Source of the DNA: Pseudomonadota bacterium
Lineage (GTDB): Bacteria; Pseudomonadota; Gammaproteobacteria; Steroidobacterales; Steroidobacteraceae
Assembly (NCBI GenBank): GCA_016713725.1
Contig: JADJOO010000002.1
Location: forward strand, 62,001 to 126,000
Length of the DNA: 64,000 nucleotides
Direction: 5' to 3'
The notes under the pieces are model-generated. The model had not been told where the DNA came from and did no database searches. It saw only the letters and a program-made list of their open reading frames with translations. Every line of letters starts with the position of its first letter. Position 1 is the first letter of the stretch. The position numbers and the translations under genes are program-made. Positions 42,903-52,174 of the stretch are shown piece after piece.

Positions 42903-43823
42903 ATGGATGCCGACCTATCATGCCTGATCGTGGGTTGCGGTTACGTCGGTTCGCGGTTGGCGCGCCGCGAATCTGCCCGGCGGCCGCTGCTAGCGCTCGT
43001 GCGCTCGGGCAGGAACGCAGCCGGCCTGCAGTCCGCCGGGGTAAAGACGCTGTGCATCGACCTCGATGCCGCCCCCGACCGCTCCCTGCAAACTGCACTG
43101 GCTGCAGCGGCAGACAAGGCGGCCGTCGTCTACCTGGCACCGCCGCCCGACAGCGGCACGACGGACCCGCGGCTGGCGACATTCCTGGCGCAGGTCGAGG
43201 ACGTCACACCCGCGGTCGTCGTCTACATCAGCACCACCGGCGTCTATGGCGACGCGGGTGGTGCGCTCGTCGACGAGTTCACGCCGGTCGCACCGTCGAA
43301 CGACCGCTCACGCAGGCGGGTCGCGGCCGAAAGCGCGGCACAGGCCTGGTGCGCGGCACGGGGTGTGCGTTGTGTGATTCTCCGCGTACCGGGAATTTAC
43401 GGACCGGATCGCCTGCCGCTCGAGCGGCTGCGACGGCGCGAGCCCGCCCTGCGCGAAGAGGACGCGGGTCCAGGCAACCGCATCCACGTCGACGACCTCG
43501 TCGCGGCTATCGTCGCCGCGATCGATCGCCGGTCGGCGCAGGGTGTCTTCAACGTGACTGATGGTGACTACGCGAGCACCACGGCGTATCTGCAACTGAC
43601 GGCCGCAGTCGCCGGAATCGAGCCGCCCGTGCTCATCAGCAAGGCCGAGGCGCGGGAGAAGATTCCGGCCGGCATGCTGTCATTCCTGCTCGAATCTCGC
43701 CGCGTCGACAATCGTCGCATGCTGGCCGATCTCGGCCTGCAACTGCAGTACCCGACGCTGCAGTCCGGCGTGCGCGCAAGCCTCGCCGAGATGCGCCACA
43801 CCCAGGAGGCCGCCGCAACGTGA
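42903..43823 (+). CDS. NAD-dependent epimerase/dehydratase-type protein
   Basis: A 306-residue extended SDR: CLIVGCGYVGSRLARRE for NAD binding, YISTTGVYGDAGG, and ILRVPGIYGPDRLP. The Tyr-x-x-x-Lys dyad is degenerate (the expected K after VYGD is not clear), as in several YeeZ-like members. Substrate unknown. It is divergent from the ferredoxin reductase and overlaps the next gene by 4 nt (GTGA). Confidence 0.85.
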   Translation: MDADLSCLIVGCGYVGSRLARRESARRPLLALVRSGRNAAGLQSAGVKTLCIDLDAAPDRSLQTALAAAADKAAVVYLAPPPDSGTTDPRLATFLAQVEDVTPAVVVYISTTGVYGDAGGALVDEFTPVAPSNDRSRRRVAAESAAQAWCAARGVRCVILRVPGIYGPDRLPLERLRRREPALREEDAGPGNRIHVDDLVAAIVAAIDRRSAQGVFNVTDGDYASTTAYLQLTAAVAGIEPPVLISKAEAREKIPAGMLSFLLESRRVDNRRMLADLGLQLQYPTLQSGVRASLAEMRHTQEAAAT

Positions 43824-44257
43824 CGCCGTTCCGCAATCCTTCCGTGGCCGACATCCGCGAACTGCTGCGGACCTCGCGCACGATCGCCGTGGTCGGCATT
43901 TCGGACAATCCTTCCCGGCCAAGCTACGGCGTGACGGCATCGATGCGCGACTTCGGCTACCGCATCGTGCCCGTGAACCCCGGCCTGACGGAGTGGCAAG
44001 GCATCCCGGCACATCCGACGCTTGAAGCCGCCATGCAGGCGCTCGGACCGGACGAGCGCATCGACATCGTGAACGTGTTCCGGCGACCCGCACAGGTGGG
44101 CGTCCTGGTGGACGAGTGTCTCAGGCTCGGACTGCGCACGTTGTGGCTGCAGCAGGGCGTAGTCAACGAACCGGCTGCCGAACGTGCGGCCGCCGCGGGC
44201 ATGTCGGTCGTGATGGACCGCTGCATCTACGTCGACCGCGCTTCGATGCGTGAGTGA
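43820..44257 (+). CDS. CoA-binding protein (YccU family)
   Basis: A 145-residue Rossmann CoA-binding protein: TIAVVGISDNPSRPSYGVTA, GYRIVPVNPGLTEWQGI and TLWLQQGVVNEPAAERA. It is the stand-alone CoA-binding domain seen widely in bacteria, with no settled role. The GTG start overlaps the upstream epimerase stop. Confidence 0.92.
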   Translation: MTPFRNPSVADIRELLRTSRTIAVVGISDNPSRPSYGVTASMRDFGYRIVPVNPGLTEWQGIPAHPTLEAAMQALGPDERIDIVNVFRRPAQVGVLVDECLRLGLRTLWLQQGVVNEPAAERAAAAGMSVVMDRCIYVDRASMRE

Positions 44258-44282
44258 GTCACGAGTCGGGTATCCTGACCGA

Positions 44283-45041
44283 ATGCGGCTTGCCTTCACG
44301 AAGATGCATGGCCTCGGCAACGACTTCATCGTGTTCGATGCCGGCTCTGCCAGCGACCTGCCCTCTCCCGACGACCTGCGCCGTCTCAGCGACCGACGCA
44401 CCGGGATCGGCTTTGACCAGGCGCTGGTGCTCGAACCGCCGAGACGCGACGGCTCCGACGTCTATTACCGCATCTTCAATGCCGACGGTTCCGAGGTGGA
44501 ACAGTGCGGCAACGGTGCGCGCTGCATCGCGCGGCTCGTCGCGAGTCGGCGCGGCGAGGTCGGCCGTCCGCTGCTGTTGGACAGCCCGGGTGGAATCGTC
44601 CAGGCGCGACTGCGGCCCGACGGACTGGTGTCCGTGGCGATGGGCGTGCCGAACTTCGATCCGGCCTCGCTTCCTTTCGACGCGCCAACGGCAGCCGCGA
44701 CCTATCACCTCGACACGCGGGCCGGTCCGGTCGAGATCGGCGCCGTGTCCATCGGCAACCCGCACGCCGTGATCCGCGTCCGCGACGTGAAGCAAGCTCC
44801 CGTGGACAGCATCGGACCCGCAGTGGAAAATCACCCCGGCTTTCCGCGCCGGGTGAACGTTGGTTTCCTCGAGATCGTTGCGCCCGACCATGTGCGGCTG
44901 CGCGTGTTCGAGCGGGGAGTCGGCGAAACCCGGGCATGTGGCACGGGTGCATGCGCTGCGGTCGCCAGCGGCCGGCGGCACGGGCCGCTGGTCGAGGAAG
45001 TGAACGTGGATGTCCCTGGCGGACGAATGATCGTCCGCTGG
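44283..45041 (+). CDS. dapF: Diaminopimelate epimerase, C-terminus missing
   Basis: About 253 residues of DapF: FTKMHGLGNDFIVFD, the first active Cys in EQCGNGARCIAR, GNPHAVIRV, and the second active Cys in ETRACGTGACAAV. The expected last 15-20 residues after MIVRW are absent: at 45041 the sequence jumps directly into the middle of the DUF484 gene. The open frame continues to 45257 but out of register. The enzyme makes meso-diaminopimelate for lysine and peptidoglycan. The gap looks like a deletion in assembly. Confidence 0.88.
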
Positions 45042-45045
45042 CCCT

Positions 45046-45588
45046 GTGCTGGTGCTGCGCGACAAGCATGCGGCGCTCGAAAAGAAGCTGCACGAACTGA
45101 TCGAGATCGGTCGTGCGAACGACGCGATTTCCGACCGCTTACATCGCCTCACGCGCAGGTTGCTGCGCGCGCGAGATGCCGCCGGTGTCGTCGCGGCGCT
45201 CGAGACCTCGCTGCGCGAGGATTTCGGCGCCTCGCGCTGGGTACTGCTGGCCACTGATCCGTCGGTGTCCAACCTCGGCAACCTGCCTAACAGCCACGTG
45301 CGCGTCGTGCCGCGCGTCAGCCCGGAACTCAAGATCTTCGAGACGTTCTTCGAGTCCGGGCGTCCGCGCAGCGGCCAGATCCGGGACACCCAGCGGGACT
45401 ACCTCTTCGGCGGCGAAGGCAGCCAGGTCGGCTCGACGGTGCTGATTCCGCTCGGCGAGCGCGCGGGCCTCGGCCTGCTCGCGATCGCGAGCCACGACAC
45501 CGAACGCTACCTGCCCACGATGAGCACCGACTACCTGGTGCGCATCGGCGAGATCGTGACCGAAGCGGTGTCGGCGCGACTGGCATGA
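45046..45588 (+). CDS. DUF484 protein, N-terminus missing
   Basis: A 180-residue fragment matching the middle and end of DUF484 proteins (VLRDKHAALEKKLHELIEIG, LHRLTRRLLRARD, then a GAF-like domain with GSTVLIPLGERAGLGLLAIA). The usual first 50-60 residues, including the segment before VLRDK, are missing, and dapF is cut at the same point. DUF484 sits between dapF and xerC in many gammaproteobacteria, so the context is correct. It overlaps xerC by 4 nt. Confidence 0.82.
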   Translation: MLVLRDKHAALEKKLHELIEIGRANDAISDRLHRLTRRLLRARDAAGVVAALETSLREDFGASRWVLLATDPSVSNLGNLPNSHVRVVPRVSPELKIFETFFESGRPRSGQIRDTQRDYLFGGEGSQVGSTVLIPLGERAGLGLLAIASHDTERYLPTMSTDYLVRIGEIVTEAVSARLA

Positions 45589-46523
45589 CCGAAGAGCCGC
45601 TGCGTAGCGGCGTCGATCACTACCTCGCGAGCCTGCGCAACGAGCGGCGGTTGTCGGCGCACACGTCGAGCAATTACGGCCGCGACCTCGCGTCACTGCT
45701 CGATTACTGCGCGTCCCAGGGCATCAGCGACTGGCAGCAGCTCGATCCGCAGCACATACGAATGTTTGCTGCGCGCGAACACCGTCGCGGCCTGGCCCCG
45801 CGCAGCATCCAGCGCAGGCTCTCGGCCTGCCGCGGCCTCTTCCGTTACCTGTTGCGTGAAGGCGAACTGCAGCGCGACCCGACTGGAGACGTGCAGGCAC
45901 CCAAAGCCCGCAAGCGCCTGCCCACCCCACTCGACGCCGACACGATGGCGCGCCTCCTCGAGTTCCGCGGCGACGACTGTCTCGGCGTCCGTGACAAGGC
46001 GATCATGGAGCTGCTCTATTCGTCGGGGCTGCGCCTGTCGGAGCTGCTCGGCCTCGACCTGTTTGACCTCGACCTGCGCGATCGCACGGTCCGGGTCGTC
46101 GGTAAAGGCAACAAGACGCGGATCGTGCCTGTCGGTCGCCAGGCGATCGCAGCGCTGCAACGCTGGATCACGGAACGGGCGACGCTCGCCGCGGTCGGCG
46201 AACACGCCTTGTTCGTCGGCGTCAATGGCACCCGCCTCGGACCGCGGATCGTGCAGCGACGAATTGCGCGCTGGGCCCGGCTGCAGGGATTGCCTGAGCA
46301 CGTGCATCCCCACATGTTCCGGCACTCGTTTGCTTCCCACCTGCTCGAGTCGTCGCAGGACCTGCGCGCCGTGCAGGAATTGCTCGGTCACGTGAACATC
46401 AGCACGACCCAGGTTTACACCCACCTTGATTTCCAGCACCTGGCCCGCATCTACGACGCGGCCCACCCCCGGGCCCGCCGCAAGCGCGCGCCTCCAGGTC
46501 CCTATTCCGACTCTTCGTCCTGA
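45585..46523 (+). CDS. xerC: Tyrosine recombinase XerC
   Basis: A 312-residue integrase-fold recombinase. Catalytic residues visible: Arg in SSGLRLSELLGLD, Lys in VVGKGNKTR, His-Arg in HPHMFRHSFASHLL, His in LLGHVNISTTQ and Tyr in VYTHLDF. With XerD it resolves chromosome dimers at dif. Position after DUF484 is the common gammaproteobacterial one. Confidence 0.95.
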   Translation: MTEEPLRSGVDHYLASLRNERRLSAHTSSNYGRDLASLLDYCASQGISDWQQLDPQHIRMFAAREHRRGLAPRSIQRRLSACRGLFRYLLREGELQRDPTGDVQAPKARKRLPTPLDADTMARLLEFRGDDCLGVRDKAIMELLYSSGLRLSELLGLDLFDLDLRDRTVRVVGKGNKTRIVPVGRQAIAALQRWITERATLAAVGEHALFVGVNGTRLGPRIVQRRIARWARLQGLPEHVHPHMFRHSFASHLLESSQDLRAVQELLGHVNISTTQVYTHLDFQHLARIYDAAHPRARRKRAPPGPYSDSSS

Positions 46524-46556
46524 ACTTCCTGCCCTTCCTCCCCTTCCTGCTCGTCC

Positions 46557-46590
46557 TCCGACTACCCCCTAACCCCCAACCCCTTTTCCG
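46557..46590. repeat. CCCCTAA-type tract before hslV
   Basis: TCCGACTACCCCCTAACCCC and further CCAACCCC, ending with CTTTTCCG directly at the hslV ATG. It leaves no room for a usual ribosome-binding site. Same family as 32990, 47128-47311 and 50581. Confidence 0.7.
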
Positions 46591-47127
46591 ATGGCCGGCT
46601 TCGACCCCCACGGCACCACGATCCTCTGCGTCCGCCGCGACGGCCGCGTCGCCATGGGCGGCGACGGCCAGGTCACTCTCGGCAACACCGTCATGAAAGG
46701 TAATGCGCGCAAGGTGCGCCGACTGCACGACGGCTCGGTCATCGCGGGCTTCGCCGGTGGCACCGCCGATGCGTTCACGCTGTTCGAACGCTTTGAGGGG
46801 AAGCTGCAGCAATACGGCAACCTCACGCGCGCGGCGATCGAACTCGCCAAGGACTGGCGCAGCGATCGCAGCCTGCGCCGCCTCGAAGCACTGCTGCTGG
46901 TGGCCGACGCAGGCCACACGTTCGTGATCTCGGGCAATGGCGACGTGATCGAACCGGAGCACGACCTCATCGCCGTGGGTTCGGGCGGTCCGTTCGCGCA
47001 GGCCGCGGGTCTCGCGCTGTTGCAGAACACGACGCTCGACGCGCGGTCGATTGCCGAGCGCGCGCTCGGCATCGCGGCCGACATCTGCATCTACACCAAT
47101 CGCAACGTGACGATCGAGGAACTGTGA
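46591..47127 (+). CDS. hslV: HslV, peptidase subunit of the HslUV protease
   Basis: A 178-residue N-terminal-nucleophile peptidase. The catalytic Thr follows a short leader (MAGFDPHG-TTILCVRR), and GGDGQVTLGNT, GFAGGTADAFTLFE and IAADICIYTNRN are conserved. It forms the proteolytic core driven by HslU, encoded next. The leader is the CCCCTAA tract rather than a purine-rich ribosome site. Confidence 0.96.
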   Translation: MAGFDPHGTTILCVRRDGRVAMGGDGQVTLGNTVMKGNARKVRRLHDGSVIAGFAGGTADAFTLFERFEGKLQQYGNLTRAAIELAKDWRSDRSLRRLEALLLVADAGHTFVISGNGDVIEPEHDLIAVGSGGPFAQAAGLALLQNTTLDARSIAERALGIAADICIYTNRNVTIEEL

Positions 47128-47311
47128 AGGGGAAGGGGTTAGGGGTTAGGGGATGGGGAATAGTCGGAAGGCAGTCCGCACCTGCCGCCCGGACCTGACA
47201 CGCCTGACATGTCACGACGTCTCTCTCAAGATCACTGAAGTGCAACCACGCTCGACGCTGCATTCCGTCTATCCCCCAACCCCTAACCCCCATCCCCTAC
47301 CCCCATCCCCC
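47128..47311. repeat. Intergenic element with inverted CCCCTAA ends, hslV-hslU
   Basis: The left end (47128-47170) reads GGGGTTAGGGGTTAGGGGAT then AATAGTCGGAAGG. The right end (47262-47311) is its inverse, ATTCCGTCTATCCCCCAACC followed by more CCCCTAA/CCCCAT units up to the hslU ATG. About 90 unrelated bases lie between. The whole gap of 184 bp looks like one mobile or duplicated unit with inverted ends. Confidence 0.7.
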
Positions 47312-48676
47312 ATGTCATCCATGACCCCTCGCGAGATCGTCCAGGAACTGGACAAGCACATCGTCGGCCAGTCCGCTGCGAAGCGAGCGGTCGCGATTGC
47401 GCTGCGAAATCGCTGGCGTCGCATGCAGGTGGGCGAACCGCTGCGGGCGGAGATCACGCCCAAGAACATCCTGATGATCGGGCCGACCGGCGTCGGCAAG
47501 ACCGAGATCGCGCGGCGTCTGGCGCGACTGGCGAACGCCCCGTTCATCAAGGTCGAGGCGACGAAGTTCACCGAGGTGGGTTACGTCGGCCGCGAAGTCG
47601 ACTCCATCATCAAGGACCTGGTCGACGTCGCCGTCAAAATGACGCGTGAGCAGGAGATGGAGAAAGTGCGTCATCGCGCCATGGATGCGGCCGAAGAACG
47701 CGTGCTCGACGAATTGCTGCCGCGTCCGCGCGCATCGTCCGGCCCGGCGATGGGATTCGGCGTACCGGCGGACGAGTCACCGCCGACACCGAAAGAGAGC
47801 GACACCCGGCAACGCTTCCGCAAGATGCTGCGCGAAGGCCAGCTCGACGATCGCGAGATCGAAATCGAGCTGCGCGCAGCGGGCCCCGGCATGGAAATCA
47901 TGGCGCCGCCGGGCATGGAAGAGCTGTCGCAACAACTGCAGGGCATGTTCGCGAACCTCGGCGGCAACCGCACGAAGTCACGCCGGCTCAAGGTCAGCGA
48001 GGCTTTCAAGCTGCTGACCGACGAGGAAGCCGCCAGGCTGCTCGACGAAGAGGAGCTCAAGACGCAGGCCCTGCGCAATGCGGAGCAGAACGGCATCGTC
48101 TTCCTGGACGAGATCGACAAGATCGCGAGGGGGCAAAATGCCGTCTCCGGCGTCGACGTCTCGCGCGAAGGCGTGCAGCGCGACCTGCTGCCGCTGGTCG
48201 AGGGCAGCACGGTCAACACCAAGTACGGCATGGTCAAGACGGATCACATCCTCTTTATCGCGTCGGGCGCGTTCCACATGTCGAAGCCGTCCGACCTGAT
48301 CCCTGAACTGCAGGGTCGCCTGCCGATCCGCGTCGAGCTCGAGGCGCTCAAGGTCGAAGACTTCGTGCGCATCCTGACCGAGCCCGACGCGTCGCTGTGT
48401 ACCCAGTATGGCGCGCTGCTATCCACGGAGGGCGTGACGCTGAAGTTCGATGCGAGTGGCGTCCGTCGCATCGCGGAAGTCGCCTTCGACGTCAACCAAC
48501 GCACCGAGAATATCGGGGCGCGCCGCCTGCACACCGTGATGGAACGGCTGCTCGAGGCGATCAGCTTCGAGGCCTCCGACCGCTTCGGCACCGAACTCGT
48601 GATCGACGGGGCCTACGTCGACTCGAGCCTCGGCAAGCTGGCGCAGGACGAAGACCTCGCCCGGTACATCCTGTGA
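47312..48676 (+). CDS. hslU: HslU, ATPase subunit of the HslUV protease
   Basis: A 454-residue AAA+ unfoldase: TPREIVQELDKHIVGQ, Walker A GPTGVGKTE, Walker B FLDEIDK, the sensor regions near LQGRLPIRVE, and the typical C-terminal EDLARYIL that docks into HslV. The intermediate domain lies in the middle. ATG 47312 gives MSSMTPRE, matching the family start; ATG 47321 is an alternative. The stop overlaps the DUF971 gene. Confidence 0.97.
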   Translation: MSSMTPREIVQELDKHIVGQSAAKRAVAIALRNRWRRMQVGEPLRAEITPKNILMIGPTGVGKTEIARRLARLANAPFIKVEATKFTEVGYVGREVDSIIKDLVDVAVKMTREQEMEKVRHRAMDAAEERVLDELLPRPRASSGPAMGFGVPADESPPTPKESDTRQRFRKMLREGQLDDREIEIELRAAGPGMEIMAPPGMEELSQQLQGMFANLGGNRTKSRRLKVSEAFKLLTDEEAARLLDEEELKTQALRNAEQNGIVFLDEIDKIARGQNAVSGVDVSREGVQRDLLPLVEGSTVNTKYGMVKTDHILFIASGAFHMSKPSDLIPELQGRLPIRVELEALKVEDFVRILTEPDASLCTQYGALLSTEGVTLKFDASGVRRIAEVAFDVNQRTENIGARRLHTVMERLLEAISFEASDRFGTELVIDGAYVDSSLGKLAQDEDLARYIL

Positions 48677-49083
48677 ACGCCGCGACGACGGACAAGGACC
48701 GCTGGGCGGGGCGCACGCCCACCGAGATCAAGCTGCGCCGGCAGTCGCGCGTGCTCGACGTGGCGTTCGACGACGGGCAGCGGTTCGAGCTGCCGTTCGA
48801 GTACCTCCGCGTCTATTCGCCATCGGCCGAGGTGCGTGGACACGGCCCGGGCCAGGAGACGCTGCAGCTCGGCAAGCACGAGGTGCAGGTCGTCAAGGTC
48901 GATCCGATCGGCAACTACGCGGTGCGGCTGGTCTTCAACGACGGCCACGACACTGGCCTGTACACGTGGGGTTACCTCTACGAACTCGGCGAGACACATG
49001 CCGCCAAATGGCAGCATTACCTCGACCGGCTGCAGCAACTCGGCATTCCATACCCCACGCAGGTTGCGCATCGGAAAGCCTGA
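48673..49083 (+). CDS. DUF971 protein
   Basis: A 136-residue protein of the DUF971 family (PTEIKLRRQSRVLDVAFDDG, LPFEYLRVYSPSAEVRGHG, GLYTWGYLYELG). The domain also occurs in FeS-cluster-related proteins, with no settled role. The GTG start at 48673 overlaps hslU by 4 nt. Confidence 0.93.
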   Translation: MNAATTDKDRWAGRTPTEIKLRRQSRVLDVAFDDGQRFELPFEYLRVYSPSAEVRGHGPGQETLQLGKHEVQVVKVDPIGNYAVRLVFNDGHDTGLYTWGYLYELGETHAAKWQHYLDRLQQLGIPYPTQVAHRKA

Positions 49084-49141
49084 GCCTCGCGAACCCGTAG
49101 TGGGCCGCGGCAGGCCGGAACGGCGTAGAATGCGCGTTCCC

Positions 49142-49930
49142 ATGAGCGAAACAGCCCCACCCCGCAAGGCCCCCGCCTCCGCCACAGCGACCCCGTCGGT
49201 CGATTTCGGTTACGAAGAAGTCCCGGCCCCCGAAAAGGCGCGCCGCGTTCGCGCGGTGTTCGATTCGGTCGCCGACAAGTACGACATCATGAACGACCTG
49301 ATGTCGGCCGGCGTGCACCGGCTCTGGAAGCGTTACACGCTGAGCCAGACCGGGCTGCGCCCCGGCATGTCGGCGCTGGACGTCGCGGGCGGCACCGGCG
49401 ACATCGCCGCCGGCATGGCCGGGCAGGTCGGCGACAAGGGTCTCGTCGTGCTCTCCGACATCAACGCGGCGATGCTCGAGGTCGGTCGCGACCGGCTGCT
49501 GGACCGCGGCCTGCTGCGCAACGTGCAGTTTTCGCTCGCCAATGCCGAGTGCCTGCCTTTCGCCGACGCAACGTTCGATTGCGTGACGATCGGCTTCGGC
49601 CTGCGCAACGTGACGGACAAGGCGGCGGCAATCGCGTCGATGCGGCGCGTGCTCAAGCCTGGTGGCCGGCTGCTGATTCTTGAATTTTCGAAACCCGTGT
49701 TCCCGGGCCTCAAGCCCGTGTACGACGCGTATTCGTTCAGCGTGCTGCCGTGGCTCGGCGCGCGCATCGCGAACGACCCGGACAGTTACCGGTACCTCGC
49801 CGAATCGATCCGCCGCTTCCCTGACCAGGAAACGCTGCTGCAAATGATGCGGGACGCCGGCCTCGAAGACTGCCGCCATCACAACCTCACCGGGGGCATC
49901 GTCGCGCTGCACAAGGGGTTCCGCTATTGA
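49142..49930 (+). CDS. ubiE: UbiE, ubiquinone/menaquinone C-methyltransferase
   Basis: A 262-residue SAM-dependent methyltransferase: VFDSVADKYDIMNDLMSAG, DVAGGTGDIA (SAM loop), GFGLRNVTD, LKPGGRLLILEFSKP and YRYLAESIRRFPDQ. It adds the C-methyl group to the quinone ring. ATG 49142 (MSETAPPRK) or 49130. It overlaps ubiJ by 4 nt, forming the usual ubiE-ubiJ-ubiB operon. Confidence 0.95.
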   Translation: MSETAPPRKAPASATATPSVDFGYEEVPAPEKARRVRAVFDSVADKYDIMNDLMSAGVHRLWKRYTLSQTGLRPGMSALDVAGGTGDIAAGMAGQVGDKGLVVLSDINAAMLEVGRDRLLDRGLLRNVQFSLANAECLPFADATFDCVTIGFGLRNVTDKAAAIASMRRVLKPGGRLLILEFSKPVFPGLKPVYDAYSFSVLPWLGARIANDPDSYRYLAESIRRFPDQETLLQMMRDAGLEDCRHHNLTGGIVALHKGFRY

Positions 49931-50552
49931 GTGCGAATCCGGTCAATGCCGTCTTCGACCGGTTGTCGGCGATGCTGAACCGCAACGTCGCGCAATCGGA
50001 GCGCGCCTTGGCGTTGGCGCGGCAACTCGAAGGGCGCGGTCTTTCGCTCGTCTTCGAAGGCACGTCGATCGCATTTTTTTTCCGCGTTGCTCACGGCCGT
50101 ATCACGCTCGAAGCGCGCGACGCAGGCGAGGTCGACGCGACACTGTCCGGCTCGCCAATCTCGCTGCTGTCCCTGGTCGGACCGGGTGCCGAAGACCGCC
50201 TGCGTGGTTCGTCGATCCGCATTGCGGGCGACGCCGAGGTCGCCCAGCGCTTTCGCGACCTGCTGCAGCACGCCCAGCCCGACTTCGAGGAAGAACTGTC
50301 GCGCGTCGTGGGCGACGTCGCGGCGCACCAGGTGGCGAATATCGTCCGCAACGTCTTCGACTGGGGCCGCAAGGCCGCCGATTCGTTCTCGACCAACGTC
50401 GCCGAATACCTGCAGGAAGAGGGCCGCGATGTGCCGTCGCGGGTTGAAGTCGAGGAATACCTCGAAGCCGTCGACCAGCTGCGCGAAGCAACCGACCGGC
50501 TCGACGCCCGCCTGAGCCGCGCCGATCCCACACCCCGCAAATTTCGAAGTAG
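49927..50552 (+). CDS. ubiJ: UbiJ, SCP2-type ubiquinone-synthesis accessory factor
   Basis: About 205 residues of UbiJ are readable: an SCP2 fold (ALARQLEGRGLSLVFEGT, GSPISLLSLVGPG, GSSIRIAGDAEVAQRFRDLL) and a C-terminal helix (VDQLREATDRLDARLSRAD) that binds UbiK. The frame has no stop at the expected place and stays open to 52095; a one-base deletion would bring the TAG at 50550-50552 into frame. UbiJ scaffolds the soluble Ubi complex with UbiK (gene at 30538). Confidence 0.85.
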
Positions 50553-50580
50553 CCGAGCACTCCACGCTCGCACCTCGGCG

Positions 50581-50620
50581 TTCCGACTAACCCCTAACCC
50601 CCATCCCCTAACCCCTTCTT
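50581..50620. repeat. CCCCTAA-type tract before ubiB
   Basis: TTCCGACTAACCCCTAACCC followed by CCATCCCCTAACCCCTTCTT, ending directly at the ubiB ATG at 50622. It is the closest copy of the right-hand ends at 33052 and 47262 and again occupies the translation start region. Confidence 0.72.
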
Positions 50621-50621
50621 C

Positions 50622-52095
50622 ATGCGCCTCCGCGTCGCCACCCGCCTGCTCCAGATCCAGCGCGTGCTCGTCCGTCACGGGCTCGACGAGATCATTCTCG
50701 CGATGCACCTGTTCCGTCCGCTGCGGTTCGCGTTCTACCTCTCGCCTGCCACGTGGTTCGAGCGCCGCAAGGGCGGTCCACGCGACCGGTGGGCGAAGTG
50801 TTCGCAGAATTCGACGAGACGCCGCTCGCCGCGGCCTCGATCGCGCAGGTGCACACCGCGCGACTGCGGTCGGGCGAAGAGGTCGTCGTCAAGGTCGTGC
50901 GTCCCGGCATCCGGGCAAAGATCGAGCGCGACCTCGAGGTGATGTACGTCCTCGCGCAGCTTGCGCGCGACTATTCGAAGGAAGGTCACCGGCTGCGGCC
51001 GTACGAGGTCGTGCAGGAGTACGAGAAGACCATTCTCGACGAGCTCGACCTCATGCGCGAAGCGGCAAATGCCGCGCAGTTGCGCCGCAACTTCGCCGGC
51101 TCGGAGCTGCTGTACGTGCCGGACGTGTACTGGGATTACTGCCGGCCCGAAGTGATGGTGATGGAGCGCATCCATGGCGTGCTGGTGAGCGACATGGACG
51201 AACTCCTCCGTCGCGGCACGAACATCCAGGTACTGGCCGAGAATGGCGTGGAGATCTTCTTCACGCAGGTGTTCCGGCACAATTTCTTCCACGCCGACAT
51301 GCACCCGGGCAACATCTTCGTGCAGACCGACGACCCGCAGCGGCCGGTATATGCAGCGGTGGACTTCGGCATCGTCGGCTCGCTCGACGCACGCGACCAG
51401 CACTACCTGGCCGAAAACTTCCTTGCGTTCTTCGACCGCGACTACAACCGGGTCGCGCGCCTGCACGTGGATTCAGGCTGGGTGCCCAAGGACACGCGCA
51501 TCGACGAACTCGAGGCGGGCATCCGTACAGTCTGCGAACCCATCTTCAACAAGCCGTTGTCCGAGATTTCGTTCGCGCAGGTGCTGATACGGCTGTTCGA
51601 AGTCGCGCGCCGTTCGACATGCGCGTGCAACCGCAGCTGATCCTGCTGCAGAAGACCCTGCTGCAGATTGAGGGCCTCGGCCGCCAGCTGTACCCGCAGC
51701 TCGACCTGTGGAAGACCGCGCAACCGATCATGCAGGAATGGGGCACAGACCGGCTGAGCGGCCGCAACATCGCCCAGGAACTGCGCCGGCAACTGCCCGA
51801 CCTGTCCGAGTCCATCCGAATGCTGCCGCAACTGCTGCAGCAGTTCGTGCAGAAGGCATCCGAAGGCACGCTCCGTATCCGGGTAGACAACGAGCCTTAC
51901 GAGGAACTGCGGCGCGAAATCCAGGCCAGCGCGCGACGTCGCGACCAGACCATCGTCGGCGCCGCCGTCCTTCTCGCCGGAATCCTGTGGCTCGCCTTCC
52001 GCACGGATTGGATGCCCGGCGTCGTGCTCACGGCTGCGGGCCTGTTGACGGCACTGCTCGCCCGCCGGGATCACGGGACGGTGCATAGTGATTAG
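50622..52095 (+). CDS. ubiB: UbiB kinase-like protein, with an internal gap and a frameshift
   Basis: The N-terminus (RLLQIQRVLVRHGLDEIILA, LSPATWFERRKGG) is followed at about 50785 by VGEVFAEFDETPLAAASIAQ in another frame. The intervening segment of about 60-70 residues, including the KxGQ motif region typical of UbiB, is absent. The ABC1/ADCK core continues (EEVVVKVVRPGI, HADMHPGNIFV, DFGIVGSLDARD). A one-base loss near 51610 then shifts the frame to the end (FDMRVQPQLILLQKTLL ... two C-terminal membrane helices). UbiB is needed for ubiquinone synthesis, so an intact copy is expected; errors in sequence are the simplest explanation. Confidence 0.85.
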
Positions 52096-52170
52096 TGAGT
52101 GGTGAAGCCTGGCAGGGCGCGTGTCTGCCCTTTACCAAGCTCAGGGTAAGGCTCACTAATGACTATTCAC
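52081..52170. terminator. Hairpin between converging ubiB and thioesterase genes
   Basis: Arms 52081-52099 and 52152-52170 pair with two mismatches (core ATAGTGATTAGTGAG). The left arm covers the ubiB stop codon, and the thioesterase stop is 5 nt beyond the right arm. It probably ends transcription in both directions. Confidence 0.6.
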
Positions 52171-52174
52171 TACG

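Noticed and set aside
32990..50620. CCCCTAA repeats considered as telomere-like ends or CRISPR repeats
   Set aside because: They are short, internal, scattered and irregular in spacing, without spacers or cas genes. A dispersed intergenic repeat is the better description.
49927..52095. A single 722-residue frame starting as ubiJ and ending as the ubiB C-terminus
   Set aside because: The middle is out-of-frame translation of ubiB. It arises from a lost ubiJ stop and a second frameshift in ubiB and is not a true fusion.
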